DNA of 64,000 bases from Streptomyces endocoffeicus. Lineage in GTDB: Bacteria > Actinomycetota > Actinomycetes > Streptomycetales > Streptomycetaceae. Below, in pieces: positions 40,480-49,450 of this stretch (position 1 is its first letter; each line of letters opens with the position of its first letter). The notes under the pieces are model-generated. The model searched no databases. It had not been told where the DNA came from and worked only from the letters and a program-made list of their open reading frames with translations. The DNA is taken from positions 372,001 to 436,000 of the forward strand of contig NZ_JAERRG010000003.1 in the NCBI RefSeq assembly GCF_016741935.1, in the 5' to 3' direction. The position numbers and the translations under genes were made by a program.

Positions 40480-41047
40480 GGCCGAGGAGGTCGAGGGCCT
40501 CCCGGTGGGCATCGCCCTGCTCCATCACTTCGCCAACACCGAGGATCGCCGGGGATTCGTCGCGCACGGGCGGCGCCTCACGGGACACGACGCGCTCGCC
40601 ACGCCCGTCGATCTGGAACGCTGGCTGCGGGAACATGACCTGCTCGTGGGCGAGGCTCCCGACACCAAGGCCCATCAGGGCCACCTGACCAGAGCCCGCG
40701 AGCTGCGCACGGCGCTGCGGGCCGCGCTGCGCCAGGACGCGGAGGGCGACGGCCAGGGCGGCGAGGCCGCGGTCGGCTACTCCTTCCACGTCACACTGAC
40801 CGCCGGCCACGGCGCCCACCTGACCATCGCGGCCGACCCCGTGGACACCGCCCTCGCGCACATCGTCATGTCCGCGCTGACCGCCACGGTGAATGGGACC
40901 TGGCATCGGCTCAGGGTGTGTCCGGCCCCCGACTGCCAGTGGGTCTTCTACGACAACTCCCGCCCGGGCAAGGCCAAATGGTGCTCACCCCAGCTGTGCG
41001 GCAACCGCGCGAAGACGCAGGCGTATCGCCGCCGCCGATCGACCTGA
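40463..41047 (+). CDS. CGNR zinc-finger regulator
   Basis: A 194-residue protein with an ABATE-like N-terminal domain (LLHHFANTEDRRGFVAHGRR, LTRARELRTALRAALRQD) and a C-terminal CGNR zinc finger. The finger has CPAPDCQWVFYD, WCSPQLCGNRAKTQAYRRRR and the eponymous CGNR, with four Cys. It is a presumed stress-responsive DNA-binding regulator. The ATG at 40463 overlaps the preceding gene by 17 bases and has GGAGAC upstream. It may regulate its own operon through the inverted repeat at 39548. Confidence 0.9.
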   Translation: MLPPTRAEEVEGLPVGIALLHHFANTEDRRGFVAHGRRLTGHDALATPVDLERWLREHDLLVGEAPDTKAHQGHLTRARELRTALRAALRQDAEGDGQGGEAAVGYSFHVTLTAGHGAHLTIAADPVDTALAHIVMSALTATVNGTWHRLRVCPAPDCQWVFYDNSRPGKAKWCSPQLCGNRAKTQAYRRRRST

Positions 41048-41260
41048 ATCGCGAGCAGGCGCACGGGCGTCCTGGGAGCCCACCACCTATCAGGGCATCA
41101 GCGACTGGGGACACCTCCCGGTCGGCCGGACCATCCTCGACAGGCTCGAACGGTTCCGCCTCGGCGCCCGCTCCCCTGCCCGATCCGAGCCCACCGTGCC
41201 CGCCCTCGGCGGCCCCGGCATCCCCGACGACTGACACCGGCGGCTTGTAGGGTACGTGGC
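41048..41260. other. 213-bp gap with possible gene remnant
   Basis: A forward frame here reads to a stop at 41232-41234 and ends with WEPTTYQGISDWGHLPVGRT and ILDRLERFRLG, which has coding-like composition but no start codon, ribosome binding site or recognised family. It could be the 3' remnant of a lost gene or chance. Confidence 0.3.
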
Positions 41261-42436
41261 ATGCCGGATGCCCCGCCCCGACCCGAGCCGTTCACCCCGC
41301 GGACCGACCCGGCCGCGCTCGAGGACCTCCGCGCGCGGCTGCGCGCGACCCGCTGGCCGGACGCGCCCGAGGACGCCGGGTGGGCGCTCGGGACCGACCT
41401 CGCCTACCTCCGAGAGCTCGTCGCCTACTGGGCGGACGGTTTCGACTGGGCGGCGCAGGAGGCGGCGCTCGCCCGGCTGCCGCGCTTCCGTGTCCGGCTC
41501 GGCGGCCTCGGGATCCACTTCGCCCACATCCGGGCCACCGCCCCGGCCGGACCCGCCCTGCCGCTGGTGCTCAGCCACGGCTGGCCGGACTCGTTCTGGC
41601 GCTATACGAAGGTCATCCCGCACCTCACCGACCCGGGTGCGCACGGCGCCGACCCCGCCGACGCGTTCGACGTGGTCGTGCCCGACATGCCGGGCTACGG
41701 GTACTCCGACCGGCCCACCGGCCCGCCGCTCGACTCCATCGCCGTCGCCGGGCTGTGGGCCGAGCTGATGGACGTCCTCGGCTATGAGCGGTTCGGCGCG
41801 GCGGGCGGGGACGTCGGCAGCCATGTGAGCCGCTACCTCGGGCTCGACCACCCCGGCCGGGTGGTGGCCGTGCACCGCATGGACGGCGGCCTGCCCGTCT
41901 TCACCGGCGACCCGGCGGATCTCACGCCCGAGGAGCGCGCCTGGTTCGAGACCGTCACGGGCTGGGGCGCGGCCGAGGGCGCGTACGCCGCTATGCACCG
42001 CACCAAGCCGCAGACCGCCGCCTTCGGGCTCACCGACTCACCGGCCGGGCTGGCCGCGTGGATCGTGGAGAAGCTCCGGGCGTGGAGCGACTGCGACGGC
42101 GATATCGAGCGCAGCTACACCAAGGACGAGATCCTCACCAACGTCACGCTCTACTGGCTGACGGGCACGATCGGCTCCGCGATGCGCATGTACCACGCCA
42201 ACGCCGCCATCCCGCCCGCGCAGCACGCCCGCCGGGTCGAGGTGCCGTCCGGCTTCTCGCTCTTCCGCGGCGACATCGTCCGCCCGCCGCGGGCGTGGCT
42301 GGAGCGCACCACGAACCTCGTGCGGGTGACCGAGCCCGCGCGCGGCGGACACTTCGCGCCGTTCGAGGAGCCCGAGCTCTACGCCGAGGAGCTGCGGGCC
42401 TTCTTCCGTCCCTACCGGGCGGCGGCGACAGGCTGA
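41261..42436 (+). CDS. Epoxide hydrolase (alpha/beta-hydrolase with EHN domain)
   Basis: A 391-residue hydrolase. The epoxide hydrolase N-terminal domain is PFTPRTDPAALEDLRARLRA through TDLAYLRELVAYWADGFDW. The oxyanion motif is HGWPDSFW (106-113). The nucleophile is D184 in GAAGGDVGSHVS. GHFAPFEEPE near the C-terminus carries the catalytic His. It converts epoxides to vicinal diols, possibly juvenile-hormone-like or detoxification substrates. It stands alone and is convergent with the aromatic-CoA operon, 28 bp from its last stop. Confidence 0.92.
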   Translation: MPDAPPRPEPFTPRTDPAALEDLRARLRATRWPDAPEDAGWALGTDLAYLRELVAYWADGFDWAAQEAALARLPRFRVRLGGLGIHFAHIRATAPAGPALPLVLSHGWPDSFWRYTKVIPHLTDPGAHGADPADAFDVVVPDMPGYGYSDRPTGPPLDSIAVAGLWAELMDVLGYERFGAAGGDVGSHVSRYLGLDHPGRVVAVHRMDGGLPVFTGDPADLTPEERAWFETVTGWGAAEGAYAAMHRTKPQTAAFGLTDSPAGLAAWIVEKLRAWSDCDGDIERSYTKDEILTNVTLYWLTGTIGSAMRMYHANAAIPPAQHARRVEVPSGFSLFRGDIVRPPRAWLERTTNLVRVTEPARGGHFAPFEEPELYAEELRAFFRPYRAAATG

Positions 42437-42464
42437 CACCCGTTCCGGCACCGCTTCCACCCCC

Positions 42465-44846
42465 TCAGGACACGGGGGCCGGAGCCCGCGCCGGGGTCCA
42501 GCGCAGATGAACGGCCTGGTCGGCGGGGTCGGGCCGGAGCAGTGACAGCCGGGGCCGTACGGCGTCGGTGCGCGCGGCCGGGGGCTTGCGGCCGCCCGCG
42601 CCGAACTGCACCGGCCATGCGGCGCCGGTGCCCCGGTACTCCTGCTCGGCCGCCGCGTGCAGGGTCCAGTGCGGGTCGTACAGATGGGTGCGGCCCACGG
42701 CGCACAGATCGGCGCGGCCCGCCAGCAGCAGGGAGTTGACGTCGTCGTACGAGGCGATCGCGCCCACCGCGATGACCGCGGCCCCGGTGGCGGCGGCCAC
42801 CTCGTGGCGGATGCGGTCGGCGAACGGGGTCTGGTAGGAGCGGCCGAAGGCCGGGCGCTCGTCCTTGGTGACCTGGCCGGAGGAGACGTCGATGGCGTCC
42901 GCGCCGTGGGCGATGAACGCGCGGGCGATCTCCACGGCGTCATGCTCGGTGTTGCCGTCCGGCACCCAGTCGGTGGCGGAGATGCGCACGATCACCGGCC
43001 GCTCCGCGGGCCATGCCTCCCGCACGGCGTCGAAGACCTCCAGCGGGAAACGCAGCCGGTTCTCCAGCGGGCCGCCGTACGCGTCGGTACGGCGGTTGGC
43101 GATCGGTGAGAGGAAGGAGGACAGCAAGTAGCCGTGCGCACAGTGCAGTTCGAGCAGATCGAACCCGGCGTCGGCACCCCGGCGGGCGGCGGCCACGAAG
43201 TCCGCGGCGATCCGGTCCAGGTCGGCGCGGGTGAGCTCGCGCGGCACGGCCGAGCCGGGACCGTACGGCAGCGGGGACGGGCCGACGACCTCCCAGTTGC
43301 CCTCCGCCAGCGGGTCGTCCATGCCCTCCCACATCAGCCGGGTCGAGCCCTTGCGGCCCGAGTGGCCGAGCTGGAGGCCGATACGGGCGGTGCTCCGCTC
43401 ATGGACGAAGGAGACGATCCGCCGCCAGGAATCGCCCTGCTCGCCGTTCCACAGACCGGTGCAGCCGGGGGTGATGCGGCCCTCGGGCGAGACGCACACC
43501 ATCTCGGTCATCACCAGTCCGGCGCCGCCCATGGCCTTGGAGCCGAGGTGGACGAGGTGGAAGTCGCCGGGCACGCCGTCCACGGCGGAGTACATGTCCA
43601 TCGGCGACACGATCACCCGGTTCCTCAGCTCCAACGCGCCCAGCCGGTACGGCTGGAACATCGCCGGTGCCACGCCGTCGAGGCCCTGCGCGGCGGCGAA
43701 GGCCATGTCGACCCGGTCGGCGAACTCCGGGTCCCGGGTGCGCAGGTTGTCATAGGTGATGCGGCGGGAGCGGGTCAGCAGATTGAAGCAGAACTGGGTC
43801 GGCTCCTGATGGACGTACATCCCGATGTTCTCGAACCACTCCAGCGAGCCCTGCGCCGCCCGCTGGGTGGACTCCACGACCGGGCGCCGCTCGGTCTCGT
43901 AGGCGGTCAACGCGCCCTCGGCATCGGGGTGTTCGTGCAGACAGGCGGCGAGCGCGAGCGCGTCCTCCATGGCCAGCTTGGTGCCCGAGCCGATGGAGAA
44001 GTGCGCGGTGTGGGCGGCGTCCCCGATGAGCACGAGGTTGCCGTGGTGCCAGCGCTCGTTCCGTACGGTCGTGAAGTTCAGCCACTTGGAGTTGTTGGCG
44101 AACACCTGGTGGCCGTCGAGTTCGTCGGCGAAGAGCTCGCGGACGCGCGCGACGGCGTGCTCGTCGGAGGCGCCCGGTGCGAAGCCGGCCCCCTCGGTGG
44201 CGTCGAAGCCCGCCCGCCGCCAGACGTCCTCGTGCATCTCGACGATGAAGGTGGAGCCGGTGGCGGAGTAGGGGTAGCCGTGCACCTGCACGACGCCCCA
44301 TTCCGTCTGCCTGACGAAGAACTGGAACGCCTCGAAGACCCGGTCCGTGCCGAGCCACATGTACTTGCTGTGCCGACGGTCCAGGGAGGGGCGGAAGACC
44401 TCCGCATGGGCGGCCCGTACGGAGGAGTTGACGCCATCGGCCCCCACCACCAGGTCGTACGAGGCACACAGCCGCCCGGTGTCCGGGGCGAGGGTGGAGA
44501 AGCGCAGGGTGACGCCGAGGTCGCGGCAGCGCTCCTGGAGCAGGCGGAGCAGTTCCTTGCGGCTCATGGCCGCGAAGCCCTGGCCGCCGACGGTGTGGCT
44601 CTCGCCCCGGTAGTGGATGTCGATGTCGGTCCAGCGGGCGAAGCGCCGGGCCATGTCCTGGGCGATGGTGGTGTCGGCGTTCTCGATGCCGCCGAGCGTC
44701 TCGTCGGAGAAGACGACGCCGAAGCCGAACGTGTCGTCGGGGGCGGTGCGCTCCCAGACGGTGATGTCGTGGGCGGGGTCGAGCTGTTTCATCAGGGCCG
44801 CGAAGTACAGTCCGCCGGGACCGCCGCCGATGATCGCGATCTTCAA
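42465..44846 (-). CDS. Fused FAD monooxygenase/Old Yellow-type reductase acting on salicylyl- or 2-aminobenzoyl-CoA
   Basis: A 793-residue two-domain flavoenzyme. The N-terminal half is an FAD aromatic hydroxylase: KIAIIGGGPGGLYFAALMKQ, then LVLIGDAAHTAHFSIGSGTK. From about residue 385 an NADH:flavin oxidoreductase/Old Yellow domain follows (QPYRLGALELRNRVIVSPMD, ELHCAHGYLLSSFLSPIANR, AYGGPLENRLRFPLEV). This fusion is that of 2-aminobenzoyl-CoA monooxygenase/reductase and of bifunctional salicylyl-CoA 5-hydroxylase/oxidoreductase. The start is the TTG at 44846 with AGAGGA upstream, 11 bp after the CoA-ligase stop. It hydroxylates, and perhaps dearomatises, the CoA thioester made by that ligase. 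Confidence 0.9.
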   Translation of the reverse strand: MKIAIIGGGPGGLYFAALMKQLDPAHDITVWERTAPDDTFGFGVVFSDETLGGIENADTTIAQDMARRFARWTDIDIHYRGESHTVGGQGFAAMSRKELLRLLQERCRDLGVTLRFSTLAPDTGRLCASYDLVVGADGVNSSVRAAHAEVFRPSLDRRHSKYMWLGTDRVFEAFQFFVRQTEWGVVQVHGYPYSATGSTFIVEMHEDVWRRAGFDATEGAGFAPGASDEHAVARVRELFADELDGHQVFANNSKWLNFTTVRNERWHHGNLVLIGDAAHTAHFSIGSGTKLAMEDALALAACLHEHPDAEGALTAYETERRPVVESTQRAAQGSLEWFENIGMYVHQEPTQFCFNLLTRSRRITYDNLRTRDPEFADRVDMAFAAAQGLDGVAPAMFQPYRLGALELRNRVIVSPMDMYSAVDGVPGDFHLVHLGSKAMGGAGLVMTEMVCVSPEGRITPGCTGLWNGEQGDSWRRIVSFVHERSTARIGLQLGHSGRKGSTRLMWEGMDDPLAEGNWEVVGPSPLPYGPGSAVPRELTRADLDRIAADFVAAARRGADAGFDLLELHCAHGYLLSSFLSPIANRRTDAYGGPLENRLRFPLEVFDAVREAWPAERPVIVRISATDWVPDGNTEHDAVEIARAFIAHGADAIDVSSGQVTKDERPAFGRSYQTPFADRIRHEVAAATGAAVIAVGAIASYDDVNSLLLAGRADLCAVGRTHLYDPHWTLHAAAEQEYRGTGAAWPVQFGAGGRKPPAARTDAVRPRLSLLRPDPADQAVHLRWTPARAPAPVS

Positions 44847-44857
44847 GGGGGTTCCTC

Positions 44858-46549
44858 TCAACTCTCGGCGACGGCCTCGGCGGCCGGCTCGTCCGGGGTG
44901 GCCGGCTCGTCCTCGGCGGCCGTGCGCAGCAGCTTGAAGCGCTGCAGTTTGCCGCTGGTGTTGCGCGGCAGGGCGCTCTGGAACCGCACCTCGCGCGGGT
45001 ACTTGTAGGGCGCCAGGACCTGCTTGACGTGGTCCTGGATCTCCTTCGCCTTGGCCGCGTCGCCGGGCACACCGTCCCGCAGCACCACGAAGGCGCACAC
45101 GATCGAGCCGCGCTCGGCGTCGGGGCGGGCCACCACGGCGGATTCCACGACGTCCGGGTGGGTGTCGATGGCGGCCTCCACCTCCGGGCCGCCGATGTTG
45201 TACCCGGAGGACACGATCATGCTGTCGCTGCGGGCGTGGTAGTGGAAGTAGCCGTCGTCGTCCCGGTGGAAGATGTCACCGGTGATGTTCCAGCCGGCCA
45301 GGACGTAGTCCCGCTGGCGCTCGCCGCCCAGATAGCGGCAGCCGACCGGGCCGATGACCCCGAGTCTGCCCGGCTCCCCGGGGCCGAGTTCCGTGCCGTC
45401 GGGGCCGAGTACGGTGGCGCGGTAGCCGGGGACCGCCTTGCCCGTGGCGCCGGGCCGGATGTCGTCTCCGGCCGCGGAGATGAAGATGTGCAGCAGCTCG
45501 GTGGCGCCGATGCCGTCGATGATCCTCAGGCCTATGTGCTCACGCAGCTCCTGCCAGGTGGCGCGGGGTATGTGCTCGCCCGCGGACACGCCGACGCGCA
45601 GCCCGGCCAGCCGCCGCTCGGCGCCCTCGCGCAGGATCGCCCGGTAGGCGGTGGGCGCGGTGGCCAGGGCGGTGACGCCGTGCCGCGCCACCAGCTCCGC
45701 GAGGTGCGGGGGAGTGGCGGACTCCGTCAGCAGGGCGCAGGCTCCGGCCCGCAGCGGGAAGACGACCAGCATGCCGAGGCCGAAGGTGAAGGCCAGAGGC
45801 GCGGTGCAGGCCGCCAGATCGTCCGGGACCAGGCCCAGGGTGTGGCGGCCGAAGGTGTTGTCGATGGACAGGATGTCCCGGTGGAAATGCATGGTGATCT
45901 TGGGCGCGCCGGTGGATCCGGAGGTGGGGCCGAGCAGCGCCACGTCGTCGGCGGCGGTGTCCACGTTGGTGAACTCACCGGACTTGTCCGCGGCCCTGGC
46001 CACCAGATCGTCCGGGCCGCCGCCGCCGTACTCCACCACTGCCAGTCCGGGCAGCGCGGTGTCCCGGGCCGTGCGGACGTCAGCGGCGAACCGGTGGTCC
46101 ACCAGGGCGATCGACGGCAGGGTGCGCTCGGCCACGGGGACGAGCTCCCGGGTGCGCAGGGCGGCCATCGTGGTCACCACCACGCCACCGGCCTTGAGGA
46201 CACCGAGCCAGGCCGCCACGGTCCAGGGGTTGTTGGGCGAGCGCAGCAGGACGCGCCGCCCCGGCACCAGGCCCAGGTCCTCGGTGAGCACCTGGGCCAC
46301 CTGATTGGCGCGGATCAGCAGTTCGCCGTACGTCCACACCTCACCGGACGGGGTGCGCAGGGCGGGGCGGCCGGGGCCGAACAGCGCGGCGGGGGTGTCG
46401 ATGAGCTCGGTGGCCGCGTTGAGCCGGTCCGGGTAGCGCAGCTCCGGCGTGGTGAACTCGAGGGTCGGCCACAGATGTGCGGGGGGCAACTGGTCGCGGG
46501 TGAAGGTGTCGAGGTGGGCCGAGGGCGAGAGGGGGAGCGGAAGAGTCAC
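44858..46549 (-). CDS. Aryl-CoA ligase (2-aminobenzoate/benzoate-CoA ligase type)
   Basis: A 563-residue AMP-forming acyl-CoA synthetase. The nucleotide motif is GPTSGSTGAPK, A5 is IDGIGATELLHIFISA, and A8-A10 are RSDSMIVSSGYNIGGPEVEA and PRNTSGKLQRFKL with the catalytic Lys. The GATELLHIFIS form is typical of benzoate/2-aminobenzoate-CoA ligases. The GTG at 46549 has GGAAGGA upstream. It lies between a thioesterase gene and the fused monooxygenase gene in one leftward operon, so its product should be the aryl-CoA used by that enzyme. Confidence 0.9.
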   Translation of the reverse strand: MTLPLPLSPSAHLDTFTRDQLPPAHLWPTLEFTTPELRYPDRLNAATELIDTPAALFGPGRPALRTPSGEVWTYGELLIRANQVAQVLTEDLGLVPGRRVLLRSPNNPWTVAAWLGVLKAGGVVVTTMAALRTRELVPVAERTLPSIALVDHRFAADVRTARDTALPGLAVVEYGGGGPDDLVARAADKSGEFTNVDTAADDVALLGPTSGSTGAPKITMHFHRDILSIDNTFGRHTLGLVPDDLAACTAPLAFTFGLGMLVVFPLRAGACALLTESATPPHLAELVARHGVTALATAPTAYRAILREGAERRLAGLRVGVSAGEHIPRATWQELREHIGLRIIDGIGATELLHIFISAAGDDIRPGATGKAVPGYRATVLGPDGTELGPGEPGRLGVIGPVGCRYLGGERQRDYVLAGWNITGDIFHRDDDGYFHYHARSDSMIVSSGYNIGGPEVEAAIDTHPDVVESAVVARPDAERGSIVCAFVVLRDGVPGDAAKAKEIQDHVKQVLAPYKYPREVRFQSALPRNTSGKLQRFKLLRTAAEDEPATPDEPAAEAVAES

Positions 46550-46589
46550 GGAAGAGTCCTTCCGGGAGCCCGCCGGGGAGAGCGGCGGA

Positions 46590-47492
46590 TCAGGTGGGGC
46601 GGATCAGGCCCTCCTGGACCACGGTGGCCAGGTGGCGGTGATCGCGCGTGTAGAAGCGCCCCGTGCCCAGGCCCCGGCCCGCGTCGGCGGCGACGGCCTC
46701 CTGGACGTAGAGCAGCCAGCCGTCCACCGGCCCCGGGCGGTGGAACCACATCGCGTGGTCGAGGCTCGCGGTGACCAGTCCGGGTCTGGCCCAGGGCAGG
46801 TCGAGCACCCGCAGCACGGGTTCGAGGATCGTGTAGTCGCACACATACGCCAGGGCGGCGAGGTCCCGCTGGGCGTCGGTCAGCCCGTCGACCGGGCGCA
46901 GCGGGTCGAAGGGCTTCAGCCAGACCGCCTGGTGCGGAAGGCGCTCTCCCTCGACGGTGAGATAGACCGGGCCGGGGACGTGCCGCATGTCGAAGCCGCG
47001 GCCGCCGGACCAGTACGCCTTGGACTCCTCGGTCATGGAGCCGCCGTCGCGCTCGGCGAGGTACTCCGCCGAACTGGGCAGGTCCTCCGGGGCGGGCACG
47101 TCCTCGCCGAAGCCGGCGTGGAAGTCCGCACCGGCCTCGCCCGCCGCGAATCCGGCCAGGCAGACGTAGAGCGGCTTGCCGTTCTGATAGCCGCGCACCT
47201 GCCGGGTGCTGTAGCCGCGGCCGTCGCGCACCACCTCCACCTCGTAGCGCACCTCGGCGCCGATGTCGGCGGGGCGCAGGAAGTAGCTGTGCATCGAGTG
47301 CGGCGACTTGCCGTCGGTCACCGACCGCATGGCCGCCGCCGCTGCCTGGGCCACCAGATCGCCGCCGTACGCCTTGGGCCAGGGGCAGGGCTGGGTGGTG
47401 GCGGTGAAGGCGAGGTCGAAGTGTTCGGGCTGGGTGGGCTTGAGGGTGACGGCGGCGGTGAAGACGGCCGAGGTGGGGGGCGTCGGGGTCAT
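46590..47492 (-). CDS. Acyl-CoA thioesterase II (TesB-like)
   Basis: A 300-residue double-hotdog thioesterase. TesB features are PWPKAYGGDLVAQAAAAAMR, SPHSMHSYFLRPADIGAEVR, YEVEVVRDGRGYSTRQVRGY and, near the C-terminus, SLDHAMWFHRPGPVDGWLLY with the catalytic Asp. The ATG at 47492 overlaps the cupin stop (ATGA). In this operon it may release CoA from dead-end or ring-opened thioesters. The specific thioester is unknown. Confidence 0.9.
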   Translation of the reverse strand: MTPTPPTSAVFTAAVTLKPTQPEHFDLAFTATTQPCPWPKAYGGDLVAQAAAAAMRSVTDGKSPHSMHSYFLRPADIGAEVRYEVEVVRDGRGYSTRQVRGYQNGKPLYVCLAGFAAGEAGADFHAGFGEDVPAPEDLPSSAEYLAERDGGSMTEESKAYWSGGRGFDMRHVPGPVYLTVEGERLPHQAVWLKPFDPLRPVDGLTDAQRDLAALAYVCDYTILEPVLRVLDLPWARPGLVTASLDHAMWFHRPGPVDGWLLYVQEAVAADAGRGLGTGRFYTRDHRHLATVVQEGLIRPT

Positions 47493-47974
47493 CGGCGGTC
47501 CAGCCAGTCGCGCAGCTCGGTGTCGGCGATATCGGGCAGGTTGACCACGATGTTCTCCGGTGTCCGGGTGGTCATCCAGGTCAGCGGCTTGGTGCGGGAG
47601 AGGTTGCACTCCACGTGCGGCATGAACGGTGGCACGAACACCCAGTCGCCCTCCTCCATGTCGACGTAGTCCCGGAGCTCCTCGCCGAAGTAGATGCGGG
47701 CCCGGCCGGACAGGACATAGCCGCCGGTCTCGGCCTCGCCGTGGTGATGGGTCACCGAGCGATAGCCCGGTTCATTGCTGACCTTGCCGAACCACAGACG
47801 GGTGGCCGGGGTGTGCTGGATGCTCACGCCCGAGACGCGGACGGCACCGCCCGAGTCGGCGGTGTTGGCGCTCTCGAGGCCGCCGCGCGTCACCACGGGG
47901 GCGACGATGCCGCTGGGCAGCCGGTACATCGAATTGTCGCCCTCGAGGCGGTACTTGCTCAGATCGGGCTCCAT
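47489..47974 (-). CDS. Cupin-domain protein
   Basis: A 161-residue single-cupin protein. Motif 1 is THHHGEAETGGYVLSGRARI and motif 2 is GDWVFVPPFMPHVECN, which together supply His/Glu metal ligands. The ATG at 47974 begins MEPDLSKYRLEGDNSM. It is first in the leftward aromatic-CoA operon and is coupled by ATGA to the thioesterase gene. It could be a metal-dependent dioxygenase or isomerase acting on a pathway intermediate, or a binding protein. It is too short to be a gentisate dioxygenase, which has two cupins. Confidence 0.85.
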   Translation of the reverse strand: MEPDLSKYRLEGDNSMYRLPSGIVAPVVTRGGLESANTADSGGAVRVSGVSIQHTPATRLWFGKVSNEPGYRSVTHHHGEAETGGYVLSGRARIYFGEELRDYVDMEEGDWVFVPPFMPHVECNLSRTKPLTWMTTRTPENIVVNLPDIADTELRDWLDRR

Positions 47975-48098
47975 GGGGTCGGCTCCGTTCAGTCGGGGAC
48001 CAGGATCCGATGTCTCGTGTTTCTCACGGTCGTCATCTAAAGTCAATACACCTGCCCGGCCGTGGGACAGGACGGAACACAACCGAGCCGGAGGCCCC

Positions 48099-48518
48099 AT
48101 GACCCCCGTCCCCGTGAACCCGAGCACCCTGCCGGCACCCAGCGGCTACTCACACGGAACACTCGCCGGAAACACCCTCCACCTGGGAGGACAGACCGCC
48201 CTCGACGCGGACATGAGGATCGTTCCGGGGGGTATCGTCGAGCAGTTCCGGCAGGCGTTCGGCAATCTGCTCACCACGCTGCGCGAGGCCGGCGGGCGGC
48301 CCGAGGACCTGGTGAGCGTGACCATCTACCTCACCGACATCCCCGACTACCAGGCGCACGGCAAGGAGATCGGCAAGGTCTGGCGCGAGCTCGCCGGGTC
48401 CGTCTACCCGGCCATGGCGGGCATCGGCTGCACGGCGCTGTGGCAGCCCGAAGCCATGATCGAGATCCTGGGTGTGGCCGTGATACCGGAGGAACGACTC
48501 GTGCCGCCGCGCGCGTAG
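48099..48518 (+). CDS. RidA-family protein lacking the usual catalytic Arg
   Basis: A 139-residue trimer-type RidA/YjgF protein. The family body is clear: YSHGTLAGNTLHLGGQTALD, EQFRQAFGNLLTTLREAGGR and PEDLVSVTIYLTDIPDYQAH. In active RidA the segment PxRSTV holds the Arg that hydrolyses imines; here it reads YPAMAGIGCTALW, so that Arg is missing. The ATG at 48099 has CGGAGG close upstream. It is divergent from the aromatic-CoA operon by 124 bp and followed by PaaX. It may bind or process an enamine from aminobenzoyl-CoA, but simple deaminase activity is doubtful. Confidence 0.88.
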   Translation: MTPVPVNPSTLPAPSGYSHGTLAGNTLHLGGQTALDADMRIVPGGIVEQFRQAFGNLLTTLREAGGRPEDLVSVTIYLTDIPDYQAHGKEIGKVWRELAGSVYPAMAGIGCTALWQPEAMIEILGVAVIPEERLVPPRA

Positions 48519-48598
48519 GAGGGAGACCGCCTCCCTCCGCGACGCCCCGGCGAGAGCGGGTGATCACCATCGCCGCGCCAGACGTTAGGGTGCCGGGA

Positions 48599-49450
48599 AT
48601 GACCGCGCAGACGACACCGGCCACCACCGTGGCGGGCGAACGGGAGTCCCGCCACGCCCCGCTCATCCTCACGCTCTACGGCCTCTACGCCCGGGGCGAG
48701 CACAACTGGCTCTCGGTCGCCTCGCTGATCGGCCTCATGGCGGACCTCGGCGTGGAGAGCCGGGCTGTGCGGTCCTCGGTCTCCCGGATGAAACGCCGCG
48801 AGGTGCTGCGCGGCGAGCGCCGCGAGGGCGTCGCCGGATACTCACTCGCCGGCTCGACCCTGCAGACGCTCGCCGAGGGGGACGTACGCATCTTCCGGCA
48901 GGCCAGGGCGTCCCGCGAGGACGGCTGGGTCCTCGTGGTGTTCTCCGTGCCCGAGTCCGAGCGCGAGAAGCGGCACGCCCTGCGGACGGCCCTGACCCGA
49001 CTGGGCTTCGGCACCGCCGCGTCAGGCGTCTGGATCGCCCCCGGACACCTGGCGGACGAGGCGCGGCGCACCCTGGAACGCCGGGAGCTGTCCGCGTACG
49101 TCGACATCTTCACCGGCGACCACGTGGCCTTCGGGGACCCGCGGCAGAAGGTCCGCTCCTGGTGGGATCTGGACGAACTCACCGCCATGTACGCGGACTT
49201 CCGGCACCGGTACGGCCCCGTGCTGGACGCCGTGACGCGCCGCGAGCCACGGCCACTGGAGGCGTTCCGGACCTACGTACCGATGCTGACCCAGTGGCGG
49301 CGCATGCCCTACCGCGACCCGGGGCTCCCCCTGGAGCTGCTTCCGCCGGAGTGGAACGGCGTGGCCGCGGGCGAACTGTTCGACCGGCTCCACACCCTGC
49401 TGAGTGCCCCCGCGGCGACCCACGCCGCGGGGGTCGTCCATGCGCGCTAG
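48599..49450 (+). CDS. PaaX-family transcriptional regulator
   Basis: A 283-residue regulator with an N-terminal winged HTH (LSVASLIGLMADLGVESRAV, RSSVSRMKRREVLRGERREG) and the C-terminal PaaX/PaaX-C region (EDGWVLVVFSVPESEREKRH, FGTAASGVWIAPGHL, SWWDLDELTAMYADFRHRYG). PaaX repressors sense aryl-CoA thioesters such as phenylacetyl-CoA. It follows the RidA-like gene and faces the aryl-CoA operon, so an aryl-CoA inducer is likely. An in-frame GTG at 48560 after GAGAGCGG is an alternative start. Confidence 0.9.
   Translation: MTAQTTPATTVAGERESRHAPLILTLYGLYARGEHNWLSVASLIGLMADLGVESRAVRSSVSRMKRREVLRGERREGVAGYSLAGSTLQTLAEGDVRIFRQARASREDGWVLVVFSVPESEREKRHALRTALTRLGFGTAASGVWIAPGHLADEARRTLERRELSAYVDIFTGDHVAFGDPRQKVRSWWDLDELTAMYADFRHRYGPVLDAVTRREPRPLEAFRTYVPMLTQWRRMPYRDPGLPLELLPPEWNGVAAGELFDRLHTLLSAPAATHAAGVVHAR

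Noticed and set aside
42465..44846. Frameshift joining two genes as the explanation of the fused enzyme
   Set aside because: The two-domain fusion is continuous and is the known architecture of this enzyme class.
42465..45098. A longer 877-codon version of the fused monooxygenase
   Set aside because: The extra N-terminal 84 codons overlap the CoA-ligase gene out of frame; the TTG at 44846 has a ribosome binding site and starts the FAD motif correctly.
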